Assembly (NCBI RefSeq): GCF_900114005.1
Contig: NZ_FORM01000006.1
Coordinates: 186,001 to 250,000, forward strand
Length of the DNA: 64,000 nucleotides
Direction of reading: 5' to 3'
From: Olleya namhaensis
GTDB taxonomy: Bacteria; Bacteroidota; Bacteroidia; Flavobacteriales; Flavobacteriaceae
In this document: piece by piece, positions 26,855 to 37,640 of the stretch
Layout of the letters: every line of letters begins with the position of its first letter
Numbering within the stretch: position 1 is the first letter of the stretch
Translations under genes and position numbers: made by a program
The notes under the pieces: model-generated
The model's database searches: none
Seen by the model: the letters and a program-made list of their open reading frames with translations, nothing else
Told to the model about the DNA's origin: nothing

Positions 26855-27374
26855 TACTTAATTTATTTAAAATGTTTAGATATTTTATTAGTTCGGTTTT
26901 AAAAAGTGCCTTATCGTCTAATTTAGTTTCAATAATTAAATCGTTTAGATCCTGATTAGCATCGTATAGCCCTACTTTAAATTGGGCTTGAGTTGCGGCA
27001 GACACCACTTGAAGTGCTAAAGCATCAGATTGATAAAGGTTAATCAACAAATCAAACTTAGTATCTACAAAGTCTTTTGCTGTTTGAGATTTTAATTGTC
27101 CTTTCCATCCAAGGTCTTTTTCAGAAAAGGTATTTGTATAGACAGAGACTTCTTCTTTTTTTGTATTAAAAAGGGATAAAATCTTAAGGTTATTTAGGTT
27201 AACATTTAAGCTTTCTGCAAGCCGGTTAATCCATTCTAAATCAGAAAATTGTTGACCGTCAACAACTACTCCAATAGTTTTAATAATGGCGTTAGTAGGC
27301 TTTACAACTCTACTAGCGGTACATTTATTAATATACTTTTTATTAGATTTTTCTTTAAATCCTTTTAAAATCAT
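26847..27374 (-). CDS. DUF6913 family protein
   Basis: A 175-residue cytosolic protein of a small Flavobacteriia family recognised from its position upstream of dapA and sequence features such as IGVVVDGQQF, EKDLGWKG, and FDLLINLYQSDALALQVVSA. The alternating strand/helix pattern suggests a Rossmann-like fold without visible nucleotide motif. Function unknown. It is probably cotranscribed with dapA. Confidence 0.75.
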   Translation of the reverse strand: MILKGFKEKSNKKYINKCTASRVVKPTNAIIKTIGVVVDGQQFSDLEWINRLAESLNVNLNNLKILSLFNTKKEEVSVYTNTFSEKDLGWKGQLKSQTAKDFVDTKFDLLINLYQSDALALQVVSAATQAQFKVGLYDANQDLNDLIIETKLDDKALFKTELIKYLNILNKLSNE

Positions 27375-27446
27375 TTATCTTTATTCCTTTATTACAAATG
27401 TAGTAATTGTAACTATATATTAGCTTTAAATTATTCAACTTTAAAT

Positions 27447-28205
27447 ATGAATTATAAACACCTGTTAATCTTACTTTCGATAGTCTTAGTGTCGTCTTGT
27501 AAGAACGAAACTTACTCGTTAACAAAAATAGAAGGAAAAAAGATAACTATAACTGATACATTAGCAATAGATCCTGATGTTGATGCTTATATTAAACCAT
27601 TCCGCGAAAGCTTAAATAAGGATATGAATACGGTCTTATCTTACGCTCCTGAAACCTACACAAAAAATGATGGTGATTTAAATACCGCTATTGGAAATTT
27701 AATGGCAGATGCAGTAATGCAGGAAAGTAATCCTATTTTTAACAAAAGAACAGGTAACAATATTGACATGGTACTTTTAAATCATGGAGGTATACGCTCT
27801 ATCCTTTCTAAAGGAAATATTACGACTAGAACAGGATTTGAAATCATGCCTTTTGAAAACAGTATTGTTGTTGTTGCTTTAAAAGGCCCGCAAATAGATA
27901 GTTTAACCACTTACTTAAGTAGAGCAAAACGCCCACACCCAATTAGTGGATTACAACTAACACTTGACAAAAACTATAGCATTACGCAAGCCTTAGTCAA
28001 TAACAAGCCTATTGATAAAGACAAAACATACTATGTAGCAACCAATGACTACTTATATAATGGTGGTGACGGTATGCGCTTTTTTCAAACTAATGACAGT
28101 TTATACGTTTTAAACTATAAAATTAGAAATGCCATGTTAGACTACTTCAAAAAAGTAGACACCATTAAACCAGTAATTGACAATAGATTTATCCAAACTA
28201 AATAA
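27447..28205 (+). CDS. 5'-nucleotidase C-terminal domain lipoprotein
   Basis: A 252-residue lipoprotein (VSSC, cysteine at residue 18) consisting only of the C-terminal substrate-binding domain of 5'-nucleotidases. Key features: GNLMADAVMQE, VLLNHGGIRSIL, the FEIMPFENSIVVVALKG strand and the YNGGDGMRFF aromatic clamp region. The catalytic metallophosphatase domain is the separate gene 8 bp downstream, so the two together make one enzyme that releases phosphate from periplasmic nucleotides. Confidence 0.9.
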   Translation: MNYKHLLILLSIVLVSSCKNETYSLTKIEGKKITITDTLAIDPDVDAYIKPFRESLNKDMNTVLSYAPETYTKNDGDLNTAIGNLMADAVMQESNPIFNKRTGNNIDMVLLNHGGIRSILSKGNITTRTGFEIMPFENSIVVVALKGPQIDSLTTYLSRAKRPHPISGLQLTLDKNYSITQALVNNKPIDKDKTYYVATNDYLYNGGDGMRFFQTNDSLYVLNYKIRNAMLDYFKKVDTIKPVIDNRFIQTK

Positions 28206-28213
28206 CCAAAACA

Positions 28214-29131
28214 ATGAAACGTAGAGACTTTATACAACAAGCAACAGCTGCTACTGCATTAATTACAGTTGGTGGTTATGGATTACAATCTTTTGCAACA
28301 ACTGCTAAAACAAAAAAAATCACCATTTTACATACTAATGACGTACACAGTCATATAGATGCCTTTGGACCTGAAGATGGTAGAAACGCTAATCAAGGTG
28401 GTGTAGCACGACGTGCAACCTTAATTGAAAACATAAGAACAGAAAACCCAAACACGCTACTTTTAGATGCTGGGGATATTTTTCAAGGAACGCCTTATTT
28501 TAATTATTATGGAGGTGAGTTAGAATTTAAGCTTATGAGTAGGCTTAAATACGACTTAGCAACTATAGGGAACCATGATTTTGATAACGGAATCGACGGT
28601 TTATATGCACAATTACCACATGCTAGTTTTGGTTTTGTATCTGCGAACTACGATTTTACAAATACCGTAATGGATACGCATGTTAAACCGTATCAAATCT
28701 TTAAAAAAGAAGGTATTAAAATTGGTGTTTTTGGATTAGGAATTGAATTGGATGGATTAGTTGACAAAACAATGTCTAAAGAAACTAAATATTTAGATCC
28801 TATTGAAGCTGCTCAAGAAATGACTAGAATCCTAAAAAAGGACGAAAAATGTGATTTAATAATCTGTTTATCTCACTTAGGGTATAACTACAAGAAAAAT
28901 CCTGATAAAATTAGTGACTTAAGTTTAGCTAAAGCAACCAAAGACATTGACCTTATTATTGGAGGACATACACATACTTTTTTACCAAAACCTACAGTTG
29001 CACAAAACTTAGAAGGTAAAAATGTATTAGTAAACCAAGTAGGTTGTTACGGAATAAACTTAGGTAAGATTGATTTTTACTTTGAACCTGACAGTACTAA
29101 GAAAGCAGAAGGAACATCTATTATAGTATAA
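28214..29131 (+). CDS. Exported metallophosphatase (5'-nucleotidase N-terminal domain)
   Basis: A 305-residue calcineurin-like phosphatase, the catalytic half of a 5'-nucleotidase. A twin-arginine-like signal (KRRDFIQQATAATALITVGG) leads export. Metal-binding motifs are intact: ILHTNDVHSHID, DAGDIFQGTPY, ATIGNHDFDNG, LSHLGY and GGHTHTF. It follows the separate C-terminal domain gene, the reverse of the order in single-chain enzymes. Confidence 0.92.
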   Translation: MKRRDFIQQATAATALITVGGYGLQSFATTAKTKKITILHTNDVHSHIDAFGPEDGRNANQGGVARRATLIENIRTENPNTLLLDAGDIFQGTPYFNYYGGELEFKLMSRLKYDLATIGNHDFDNGIDGLYAQLPHASFGFVSANYDFTNTVMDTHVKPYQIFKKEGIKIGVFGLGIELDGLVDKTMSKETKYLDPIEAAQEMTRILKKDEKCDLIICLSHLGYNYKKNPDKISDLSLAKATKDIDLIIGGHTHTFLPKPTVAQNLEGKNVLVNQVGCYGINLGKIDFYFEPDSTKKAEGTSIIV

Positions 29132-29148
29132 CAGTAGCGTTATACTAT
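29123..29148. other. Perfect hairpin across two convergent stop codons
   Basis: ATAGTATAAC (29123-29132) pairs with GTTATACTAT (29139-29148), loop AGTAGC. It covers the ends of both convergent genes. No T-run follows, so it may act as an end-protecting or terminating structure for both transcripts. Confidence 0.5.
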
Positions 29149-29868
29149 GGCTGGGGATTCTGTTTTATAAGAATCAAAATGTCTAATTTTAATATAGACA
29201 TACAAGAAATAGAATCCTAACCCCATTAACATCGAGTAAATAATTTCTAATATTTGTTCTGAAGAAATAAACAAATAAGCAACTTGTACCATTTCTGAAA
29301 ATACAATGCACACACTAGCCAAAAACAAGAGCAAACTCTGCTTAGTTTGATGGTATAAATAGTGTATTAATGCCAATGATAGCACTAATTGAATAAATAC
29401 GTTATAAATTACGTTTGTCACAAACTCTAAAGAGCTTGTTTCAACCTTTGGATCTTCCAAAATCATTTCGTTTAAAGCATAAATTATATACACATTAAAG
29501 ACTACCAAAACAATCATTGGTAGTTTAAAATCCTTAAATATCTTTTTGATTTCTAAATCTTTAACTAAAAATATTATTAAAGATAAATAAGTTGCTATAA
29601 TAAGATAATTAGCGCCATAAACCCCAATCAATTCATTACCACTAAACACTATTTTTAACATTTCTACAATAGAGAATCCTATTAAAAAAAAACCAAAGAA
29701 ATGATTGTGCTCTTTTGTTAAGCCATAGTACAGATATGCAAACAGTGGAAATACAAAAATCCAAGAATAGTCGGACATTATCGGCATATCAAAGATCCTT
29801 CCTGTCATAATAAATAGGACAAGAATAACCAGACACATCGAGACGACATTGAACTTTGTTAACTTCAT
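29140..29868 (-). CDS. Polytopic membrane protein of unknown function
   Basis: A 242-residue protein with about seven to eight hydrophobic helices and very short loops, ending in a charged tail. The two internal segments FFGFFLIGFSIVEML and LFLASVCIVFSEMVQV are similar to each other in layout, and this pattern faintly recalls YhhN/TMEM86 lysoplasmalogenase-like proteins; this is only a guess. It is convergent with the phosphatase gene and stands alone on its strand. Confidence 0.65.
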   Translation of the reverse strand: MKLTKFNVVSMCLVILVLFIMTGRIFDMPIMSDYSWIFVFPLFAYLYYGLTKEHNHFFGFFLIGFSIVEMLKIVFSGNELIGVYGANYLIIATYLSLIIFLVKDLEIKKIFKDFKLPMIVLVVFNVYIIYALNEMILEDPKVETSSLEFVTNVIYNVFIQLVLSLALIHYLYHQTKQSLLLFLASVCIVFSEMVQVAYLFISSEQILEIIYSMLMGLGFYFLYVYIKIRHFDSYKTESPAIV

Positions 29869-29948
29869 TTTAAAGATTTGAGATTACGAAGATACACAAA
29901 AATGTAATTTAACGCAATAAAAAGTAGTTTATCCGATTTTTAATATCC

Positions 29949-31949
<2,001 letters not shown>

Positions 31950-32009
31950 TTACTTCTAAATCTAATAATTACTCTTGTTGCGGACTATTGCTTTTAACCA
32001 AATCTGCAA

Positions 32010-32882
32010 CTACCCTTTAGTCCCTTTTACCATACGGTCTTTTCCAAAAAAATCTTGTTTTAATTGGACATCTTTAAATCCATTATCTTCTAAAAGCTGA
32101 ATCATTTCAGGACCTAAGTATTCGTTAATTTCAAAAAACAATTGACCATTTTGTTTCAAGTGTTGCACTGCAAAACCTGTAATTGCTTTATAAAAAAGCA
32201 ACGGATTATCGTCCGCTACAAACAATGCCAAATGCGGTTCGTTTTCTAATACATTAGCCTGCATTTCTAACTTTTCTAAGTTTCTAACATAGGGCGGATT
32301 AGAAACAATAACATCAAACGTTATGTTTTTGAAAGCAGAATCTCCTTCAGTCATTGTTAATATATCACCTGCAACAAAATCGACCTCCACATTATTTAAT
32401 ACCGCGTTTTGTCTAGCTTGTTCTAACGCTTTCGCGGAAACATCAAGCGCAGAAACAGAACTTGGCACTATATTTTTTGCTAAGCTAATGGCTATACAAC
32501 CACTTCCTGTACCAATATCTAATATCGAAACCTTAGCCTTGCTATTTTGTTTAGGATAAGCATCAACAACCAACTGTACCAACTCCTCTGTTTCTGGTCG
32601 TGGTATTAATGTATTAGCATTAACTTTAAAAGGTAACCCATAAAATTCTGTTTCGCCTAAAATATATTGTATTGGTGTATTTTGTTTTAAGCTTTCTAAT
32701 GCCTTAAATAGTGGTTCTTGCTCTTCCTTTGTTATACTTATTTTAGTGTCTAACGCCACATCCAGTCTAGAAATATTACAATACTGTTCCGTTAACATAA
32801 AGAAAAAGGAAAACACTTCGTCTTTACCATAAATAGCATCTAGTTCCTTATGGAATATTTGTTTTAAATCTTTTACTAACAT
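32010..32882 (-). CDS. prmC: Release factor glutamine methyltransferase
   Basis: Methylates the glutamine of the GGQ motif in peptide chain release factors. The 290-residue protein has an N-terminal helical domain, LIPRPETEELV, the SAM motif ILDIGTGSGCIAISLA (near residue 124) and the catalytic VSNPPYV. One copy of the repeated 13-mer lies within it (32427-32439) and encodes part of DVSAKAL. It is 6 bp downstream of a GNAT gene on the same strand. Confidence 0.95.
   Translation of the reverse strand: MLVKDLKQIFHKELDAIYGKDEVFSFFFMLTEQYCNISRLDVALDTKISITKEEQEPLFKALESLKQNTPIQYILGETEFYGLPFKVNANTLIPRPETEELVQLVVDAYPKQNSKAKVSILDIGTGSGCIAISLAKNIVPSSVSALDVSAKALEQARQNAVLNNVEVDFVAGDILTMTEGDSAFKNITFDVIVSNPPYVRNLEKLEMQANVLENEPHLALFVADDNPLLFYKAITGFAVQHLKQNGQLFFEINEYLGPEMIQLLEDNGFKDVQLKQDFFGKDRMVKGTKG
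32427..32439 (-). repeat. 13-mer motif copy, TTCCGCGAAAGCG
   Basis: Exact copy on the minus strand inside prmC, in frame as S-A-K-A. Confidence 0.75.
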
Positions 32883-32888
32883 CTATAA

Positions 32889-33383
32889 TTATTGTAGTTT
32901 TTTTTCCATCCAAACACCACAACTAAAATGACCAGTATCACCTAATGGTCCTTCTAAATGTGTAAATCCATTAGATTCGTATATATGAATCGCTTCTTTT
33001 AAAGTTGGAATAGTTTCTAAATACGCCTTTTTAAAACCTAGTGATTGCCCTTTATTTAAACACTTTTCAAATAGTTTTTTACCAAAGCCTTTTCCGCGTA
33101 AGCGATTAGAAAAATACATTTTCTGAATTTCAAAAACATCAGACTCCATACCATTCAATGGTTTTAAACCTCCACCACCTTCTACCTTACCGTCCACGAC
33201 AACAACGTAATACACTTCGTTTTTTCCTGCATAAGATTCAAACATTTTTGGCGTTTCTTTATCTGTATACGCTGTACCCACTAATGGCATATCATATTCA
33301 ATAAAAACACCACGTATAACTGCTTCAATTTGCGCATTGTCTTCCGGCTGGATTTCTCTTATTTCAATAGTAGTATTAGTCAC
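32889..33383 (-). CDS. GNAT family N-acetyltransferase
   Basis: Acetyl-CoA-dependent acetyltransferase of about 164 residues with the chosen GTG start at 33383, which puts IEIREIQPEDNAQIEAVI at the N-terminus where the fold begins. The open frame extends to 33449, but that would leave no room for promoters between this gene and the divergent one at 33450. The acetyl-CoA loop is RLRGKGFGKKLFEKCL, and AYLETIPTLKEAIHIYESNGF completes the domain. Substrate unknown. Contains a 13-mer copy encoding the RLRGKG region. Confidence 0.85.
   Translation of the reverse strand: MTNTTIEIREIQPEDNAQIEAVIRGVFIEYDMPLVGTAYTDKETPKMFESYAGKNEVYYVVVVDGKVEGGGGLKPLNGMESDVFEIQKMYFSNRLRGKGFGKKLFEKCLNKGQSLGFKKAYLETIPTLKEAIHIYESNGFTHLEGPLGDTGHFSCGVWMEKKLQ
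33092..33104 (+). repeat. 13-mer motif copy, TTCCGCGTAAGCG
   Basis: Variant copy (T at position 8), inside the GNAT gene and followed by ATTA. Confidence 0.7.
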
Positions 33384-33449
33384 TTTTAAATAGTATTTTT
33401 GTCCGTATATTTTAGAGGATGAAGATACATTAAATCTAAAAAAAGACAC

Positions 33450-33905
33450 ATGAAGAGCACACTAATCTTATTAACAATATTAACCTGTTTTATTAGCTGT
33501 AAAGTCACAGAGAAGCCAGAGTTTATTAAAGTTGAAAATATAAAAGTACTAAAATCGACTTCTAAATTTATTACAATTACAGCCGATGCCTTTTTTTTAA
33601 ACCCTAATAATATTAGTGGTCAATTAAAAACAGACGGGATTAAAGTTATTGTTAATAATAGTGAGTTAGCCTCTGTAACTAGCGAAAGTTTTAAAGTACC
33701 AGCTAAAAAAGAATTTAGTATTCCTTTACAAGCCAAAATACCTACAGACAGCCTTTTAAGTAACAAAAATTTAAGCAGCTTGCTGGGTAGCTTTTTGAAC
33801 AAAAAACTAAAAGTCCAATATATTGGCGAAATAAAATATAAAGTCCTTGGGTTTTCTCACACTTACAAAGTGGACAGAACTGAAAATGTAAAAATCAAAC
33901 TTTAA
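33450..33905 (+). CDS. LEA14-like lipoprotein
   Basis: A 151-residue lipoprotein (FISC, cysteine at residue 17). The mature part is a single beta sandwich with ADAFFLNPNNISGQLKTDGI and the following strand pair VIVNNSELASVTS, the pattern of LEA type 2 / WHy domains that occur in stress-related proteins. In Gram-negatives such lipoproteins are envelope proteins of unknown function. Only 3 bp separate it from ribD, so they share a transcript. Confidence 0.8.
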   Translation: MKSTLILLTILTCFISCKVTEKPEFIKVENIKVLKSTSKFITITADAFFLNPNNISGQLKTDGIKVIVNNSELASVTSESFKVPAKKEFSIPLQAKIPTDSLLSNKNLSSLLGSFLNKKLKVQYIGEIKYKVLGFSHTYKVDRTENVKIKL

Positions 33906-33908
33906 AAT

Positions 33909-34895
33909 TTGACGGATCAATATTACATAAAACGCGCTTTACAAATTGCTAAAAATGGATTAGGACAAACACGTCCAAATCCAATGGTTGGTAGTGTTAT
34001 TGTATTAAATGACCAGATTATAGGCGAAGGTTTTACTAGTAAATATGGTGGTAATCATGCTGAAGTCAACGCTATAAATAGTGTTACAGACAAAGCTTTA
34101 TTAAAAGAAGCTACAATATATGTTACACTAGAACCTTGCAGTCATTATGGAAAAACACCTCCTTGTAGCGACTTAATAATCCATCATCAAATACCAAATA
34201 TTGTTATTGGCTGCGTGGATGATAACCATGAGGTTGCCGGAAAAGGCATCAAAAAACTAATGGAAGCAGGTCGTAATGTTAGAGTTGGTGTTTTAGAAGC
34301 CGAATGCAAAGCACATCACAAACGTTTTTTTACGTTTCATAACAAAAAACGTCCGTATATTATCTTAAAATGGGCCCAATCAATCGATGGGTTTATTGCG
34401 CCAAAAACTAAAGACGAACAAAAACCCGTTTGGATTACTAATACCTATTCTAGACAATTAGTACATAAATGGAGAGCCGAAGAGCAAGCTATTTTAGTGG
34501 GTACAAATACAGTTATTAAAGATAATCCTACATTAAATGTCAGAGATTGGACTGGTCAAAACCCTGTCCGTATTGTTTTAGATCGTAATAATTTATTATC
34601 TGATCAATATGCTATATTTAATACAGACGCAGAAACAATTACCTTCAAAGACCATACGATAAAAGCAATTTGCGACCATCTACACAAAGAAAACATAAAC
34701 TCAATAATTATAGAAGGCGGCTCTAAAACCTTACAACTATTTATTGATGCCAATTTATGGGATGAAGCTAGAGTGTTTTCTGGAAAAATCAAATTTATAG
34801 ACGGTATTAAAGCACCTAAATTTGATGGCCAATTAATAAAAGACACTACTATTTTAGACGATACACTAAATATTTACACTAATAAAAACAGATAA
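33909..34895 (+). CDS. ribD: Bifunctional riboflavin biosynthesis deaminase/reductase
   Basis: Two early steps of riboflavin synthesis: deamination then side-chain reduction of the pyrimidine intermediate. The 328-residue protein begins at TTG. The zinc deaminase is at the N-terminus (NHAEVNAI and EPCSHYGKTPPC), and the NADPH-dependent reductase domain begins near residue 148 with ILKWAQSIDGFIA. No FMN riboswitch is seen upstream. It supplies the flavin route, relevant for the photolyases further on, though it is not linked to them. Confidence 0.95.
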   Translation: MTDQYYIKRALQIAKNGLGQTRPNPMVGSVIVLNDQIIGEGFTSKYGGNHAEVNAINSVTDKALLKEATIYVTLEPCSHYGKTPPCSDLIIHHQIPNIVIGCVDDNHEVAGKGIKKLMEAGRNVRVGVLEAECKAHHKRFFTFHNKKRPYIILKWAQSIDGFIAPKTKDEQKPVWITNTYSRQLVHKWRAEEQAILVGTNTVIKDNPTLNVRDWTGQNPVRIVLDRNNLLSDQYAIFNTDAETITFKDHTIKAICDHLHKENINSIIIEGGSKTLQLFIDANLWDEARVFSGKIKFIDGIKAPKFDGQLIKDTTILDDTLNIYTNKNR

Positions 34896-34972
34896 CACTA
34901 ATACGTTTGAGTAAACAAATTAGAACTGACCAATACAACTATAGCGCAATGCTGTAGCAGAAATAAAAAACT

Positions 34973-35584
34973 ATGATTAAAACTATAATATTCGATTTTG
35001 GAGATGTCTTTATCAATTTAGATAAAGAAGGCGCTATGACTAACGCTTTAGAGTTATTTGAAATTGAAGAATTATCAGAAGAACTGATTGCTTTTAATAG
35101 CTTTTACGAACAAGGTTTGATTGATACAGACGAGTTTATTGATTTTTACATGGACAATTTTCCTAAACTATCAAAAAAAGAGATTACTGAAGCATGGAAT
35201 TATATTATCTGTGACTTTCCGTCTAGTCGTTTAGAGTTTATACAACAACTAGCAAAAGACAAAAAATACAATCTGATACTATTAAGTAACACCAATGCAC
35301 TGCACATAGAATGTATCCAAAAGCATATTTCGTTTTACGACGATTTTAAAAATGCGTTTAACAAGTTTTACTTATCTCACGAAATTCAGTTACGTAAACC
35401 AAACGCGGATATCTTTCAGTTTGTACTAGATCAAAACAAGCTTAAACCTGAAGAATGTCTTTTTATTGATGATACTAAAGAAAACACTGATGCTGCAAGC
35501 ACGCTTGGTATAAATGTTTGGAATAACGATCCAAAAACACAAGATATTATAGATTTATTTACCATTAAAAAAGAATTGTTTTAA
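34973..35584 (+). CDS. HAD family hydrolase
   Basis: A 203-residue haloacid dehalogenase-like phosphatase. Motif I FDFGDVFINLD carries the nucleophile (residue 8) but the usual DxD second aspartate is replaced by Val/Phe in DFGDV. Motif II is LLSNTNALH, motif III the lysine in LRKPNADIF, and motif IV FIDDTKENT. A helical cap (residues 18-90) resembles the YihX/epoxide-hydrolase-like group. Its stop overlaps the start of the next gene by 1 nt. Confidence 0.88.
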   Translation: MIKTIIFDFGDVFINLDKEGAMTNALELFEIEELSEELIAFNSFYEQGLIDTDEFIDFYMDNFPKLSKKEITEAWNYIICDFPSSRLEFIQQLAKDKKYNLILLSNTNALHIECIQKHISFYDDFKNAFNKFYLSHEIQLRKPNADIFQFVLDQNKLKPEECLFIDDTKENTDAASTLGINVWNNDPKTQDIIDLFTIKKELF

Positions 35585-36447
35585 TGTATTTAATTTTTAG
35601 TATTTGTGCTTCTACTTTAATTTTTGTGATTTTTAAAGTTATTGGAAAAAGAAACATTAACACATTACAAACCATTGTATTTAATTATTTTACTGCGTTT
35701 ACTTGTGGTATTTTAAGTTATGATTCTCCAGTTATTATTGAAGACATCATAAGCTCTAAATGGTTTTTTGGTGCTATTGGATTAGGATTTCTATTTATAG
35801 CAATTTTTAATGTCATGGCTCTGACCGCACAACGTATCGGGTTATCTGTAGCATCCGTAGCTAGTAAAATGAGTGTTGTGATACCAATAATTTTTGGACT
35901 TTTTGTCTATAACGAAAGTTTAGGATGGCAAAAAGGTATTGGAATTATATTAGCATTGGTTGCTGTATATCTAGCGTCTCATAAAGAAAAAACTAATGCC
36001 CGGTTTTCAATTAAAAGTTTATGGCTACCGATAATACTATTTTTAGGATCAGGAACTATTGATACTTCTATAAAATATTTAGAGACTACATATGTGGCAG
36101 ATAATGGTATTCCAATATTTTCTGCAACTATCTTTTTTATAGCCGGATTGATTGGTATTGGCCTACTTTCCGCGAAAGCGATACAAAAAACATTCACTTT
36201 TGACCCAAAAAGTGTTGTTGCAGGTGTTATTTTAGGTATTGTTAACTACTACTCTATTTACATGTTGTTAAAAGCTTTAAATGCAGACAATTTTGAAAGC
36301 TCCACTATATTTACTGTTAACAATGTTGCCATAGTCATGTTATCTACATTATTAGGTCTTGCACTTTTTAAAGAACGACTACTTCCAAAAAACTGGATTG
36401 GTATTGGCGTTGCTATACTATCAATACTTTTGGTAACTTTAGCATAA
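35584..36447 (+). CDS. EamA/DMT family transporter
   Basis: A 287-residue inner-membrane protein with ten predicted helices in two five-helix halves, the usual layout of drug/metabolite transporters. The first half ends with GLFVYNESLGWQKGIGIILA and the second with LALFKERLLPKNWIGIGVAI, the paired EamA signatures. Substrate unknown. A 13-mer copy lies in the second half, and yigZ follows after 2 bp. Confidence 0.9.
   Translation: MYLIFSICASTLIFVIFKVIGKRNINTLQTIVFNYFTAFTCGILSYDSPVIIEDIISSKWFFGAIGLGFLFIAIFNVMALTAQRIGLSVASVASKMSVVIPIIFGLFVYNESLGWQKGIGIILALVAVYLASHKEKTNARFSIKSLWLPIILFLGSGTIDTSIKYLETTYVADNGIPIFSATIFFIAGLIGIGLLSAKAIQKTFTFDPKSVVAGVILGIVNYYSIYMLLKALNADNFESSTIFTVNNVAIVMLSTLLGLALFKERLLPKNWIGIGVAILSILLVTLA
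36168..36180 (+). repeat. 13-mer motif copy, TTCCGCGAAAGCG
   Basis: Exact copy inside the EamA gene, encoding L-S-A-K-A-I; followed by ATAC. Confidence 0.75.
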
Positions 36448-36449
36448 TT

Positions 36450-37061
36450 ATGGAAAACGACGCTTACAAAACAATAACAAAACCATCTGAAGAGGTCCTT
36501 TTTAAGGATAAAAATTCTAAATTTTTTGGCTATGCTTTTCCTGTAAAAACAGAAGAAGACATTAAGCAGCATTTAGAAGACTTAAAAAAACAGCACCACC
36601 AAGCCAGACATTGGTGTTATGCTTATCAAATTGGTACTGAAACTATTGCTTATCGTGCCAATGACGACGGAGAACCAAACAATAGTGCAGGAATGCCTAT
36701 TTACGGGCAAATCCAATCGTTTGAAGTCACCAATATACTTATAGTCGTTGTGCGATACTTTGGAGGCGTTAAATTAGGTGTTGGAGGCTTAATAAATGCT
36801 TACAAAACAGGCGCCCAATTAGCTTTAGAAGCATCCAAAATTGTAACACGCACCATTAACAAAACCTTTCTAATCACTTTTGATTATAAAAACATGAATA
36901 AAGTCATGCGGGTTATAAAAGAGAAAAATCTAAAGGTTATTAACCAAAAATTAGAATTAGATTGTCAAATCACAATTTCGGTTAGAAAAAAAGATGCGTC
37001 TACAATTTTTGAAATTTTTGAAAATATTTACGAAGTAAATATAAAATCATTATCCATTTAA
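36450..37061 (+). CDS. yigZ: YigZ/IMPACT family protein
   Basis: A 203-residue protein of the UPF0029 family, related to the ribosome-associated IMPACT protein. The signature AYRANDDGEPNNSAGMPIYG (near residue 69) is followed by VVVRYFGGVKLGVGGL. A C-terminal ferredoxin-like domain completes it. The gene's last 12 bp overlap the end of the convergent thioesterase gene. Confidence 0.92.
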   Translation: MENDAYKTITKPSEEVLFKDKNSKFFGYAFPVKTEEDIKQHLEDLKKQHHQARHWCYAYQIGTETIAYRANDDGEPNNSAGMPIYGQIQSFEVTNILIVVVRYFGGVKLGVGGLINAYKTGAQLALEASKIVTRTINKTFLITFDYKNMNKVMRVIKEKNLKVINQKLELDCQITISVRKKDASTIFEIFENIYEVNIKSLSI

Positions 37062-37454
37062 AGCATCTAAAAAATACTTTGGCGGTCTAGTTGGACGTTT
37101 TGTTTTCATGTCTAAAAAAGCTAAAACCACACTTGCTGTACACATAATTTGACCCAAATCATTTAGTATTTCATAGTCAAATTCAACCATCGCTGTAGGT
37201 GCCTTTTTAAGTTGTGTTTTTACTTTAATAACATCATCATAAAGTATTGGTTTTTTGAAATTTAAAGCCATAGACACAACTGGTAAACCAATCCCTTCTT
37301 CCTCCATTTTTCGGTAAGAAATGTTTAATTTTCGTAGCCATTCAATTCTAGCCATTTCTAGATATAATGCGTAATTCCCATGATGAACCACACCCATCTG
37401 ATCGGTTTCTGCATAACGTACTCTTATTTCAATTTCATCTTGTTTTATACCCAT
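37050..37454 (-). CDS. Acyl-CoA thioesterase, hot-dog fold
   Basis: A YbgC/FadM-type 4-hydroxybenzoyl-CoA thioesterase fold protein of 134 residues from the chosen ATG at 37454. Catalytic region: VRYAETDQMGVVHHGNYALY with the aspartate of the Y-A-x-T-D motif, followed by YLEMARIEWLRKL. The frame is open 22 codons upstream to 37520, but those residues are not family-like. Its 3' end overlaps yigZ by 12 bp in antiparallel orientation. Confidence 0.88.
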   Translation of the reverse strand: MGIKQDEIEIRVRYAETDQMGVVHHGNYALYLEMARIEWLRKLNISYRKMEEEGIGLPVVSMALNFKKPILYDDVIKVKTQLKKAPTAMVEFDYEILNDLGQIMCTASVVLAFLDMKTKRPTRPPKYFLDALNG

Positions 37455-37640
37455 TATCTTAAATATTTTTTGTAGTTTCGAATTGCTAAACAACATGCAC
37501 AAAAAAAACTGAATATTCAATAGTAATTCATTTTTTTTTTACGTTTTTTGTTCACATATTTGCCAAGCTTAAGAACGGAACTGTTCATTGCTATTATCAG
37601 AACAAAAGTAACTAACTTAGAAATACCTTTTAAATTTAAC

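Noticed and set aside
33384-33908. FMN riboswitch for ribD
   Set aside because: ribD lies 3 bp behind a lipoprotein gene, and no RFN-like conserved segments are visible upstream of that gene.
36258-36572. A 104-codon minus-strand frame over the end of the EamA transporter and the start of yigZ
   Set aside because: It is antisense to two well-supported genes and shows no domain or start context.
37061-37640. Possible replication origin next to dnaA
   Set aside because: No DnaA-box cluster or typical neighbours seen.
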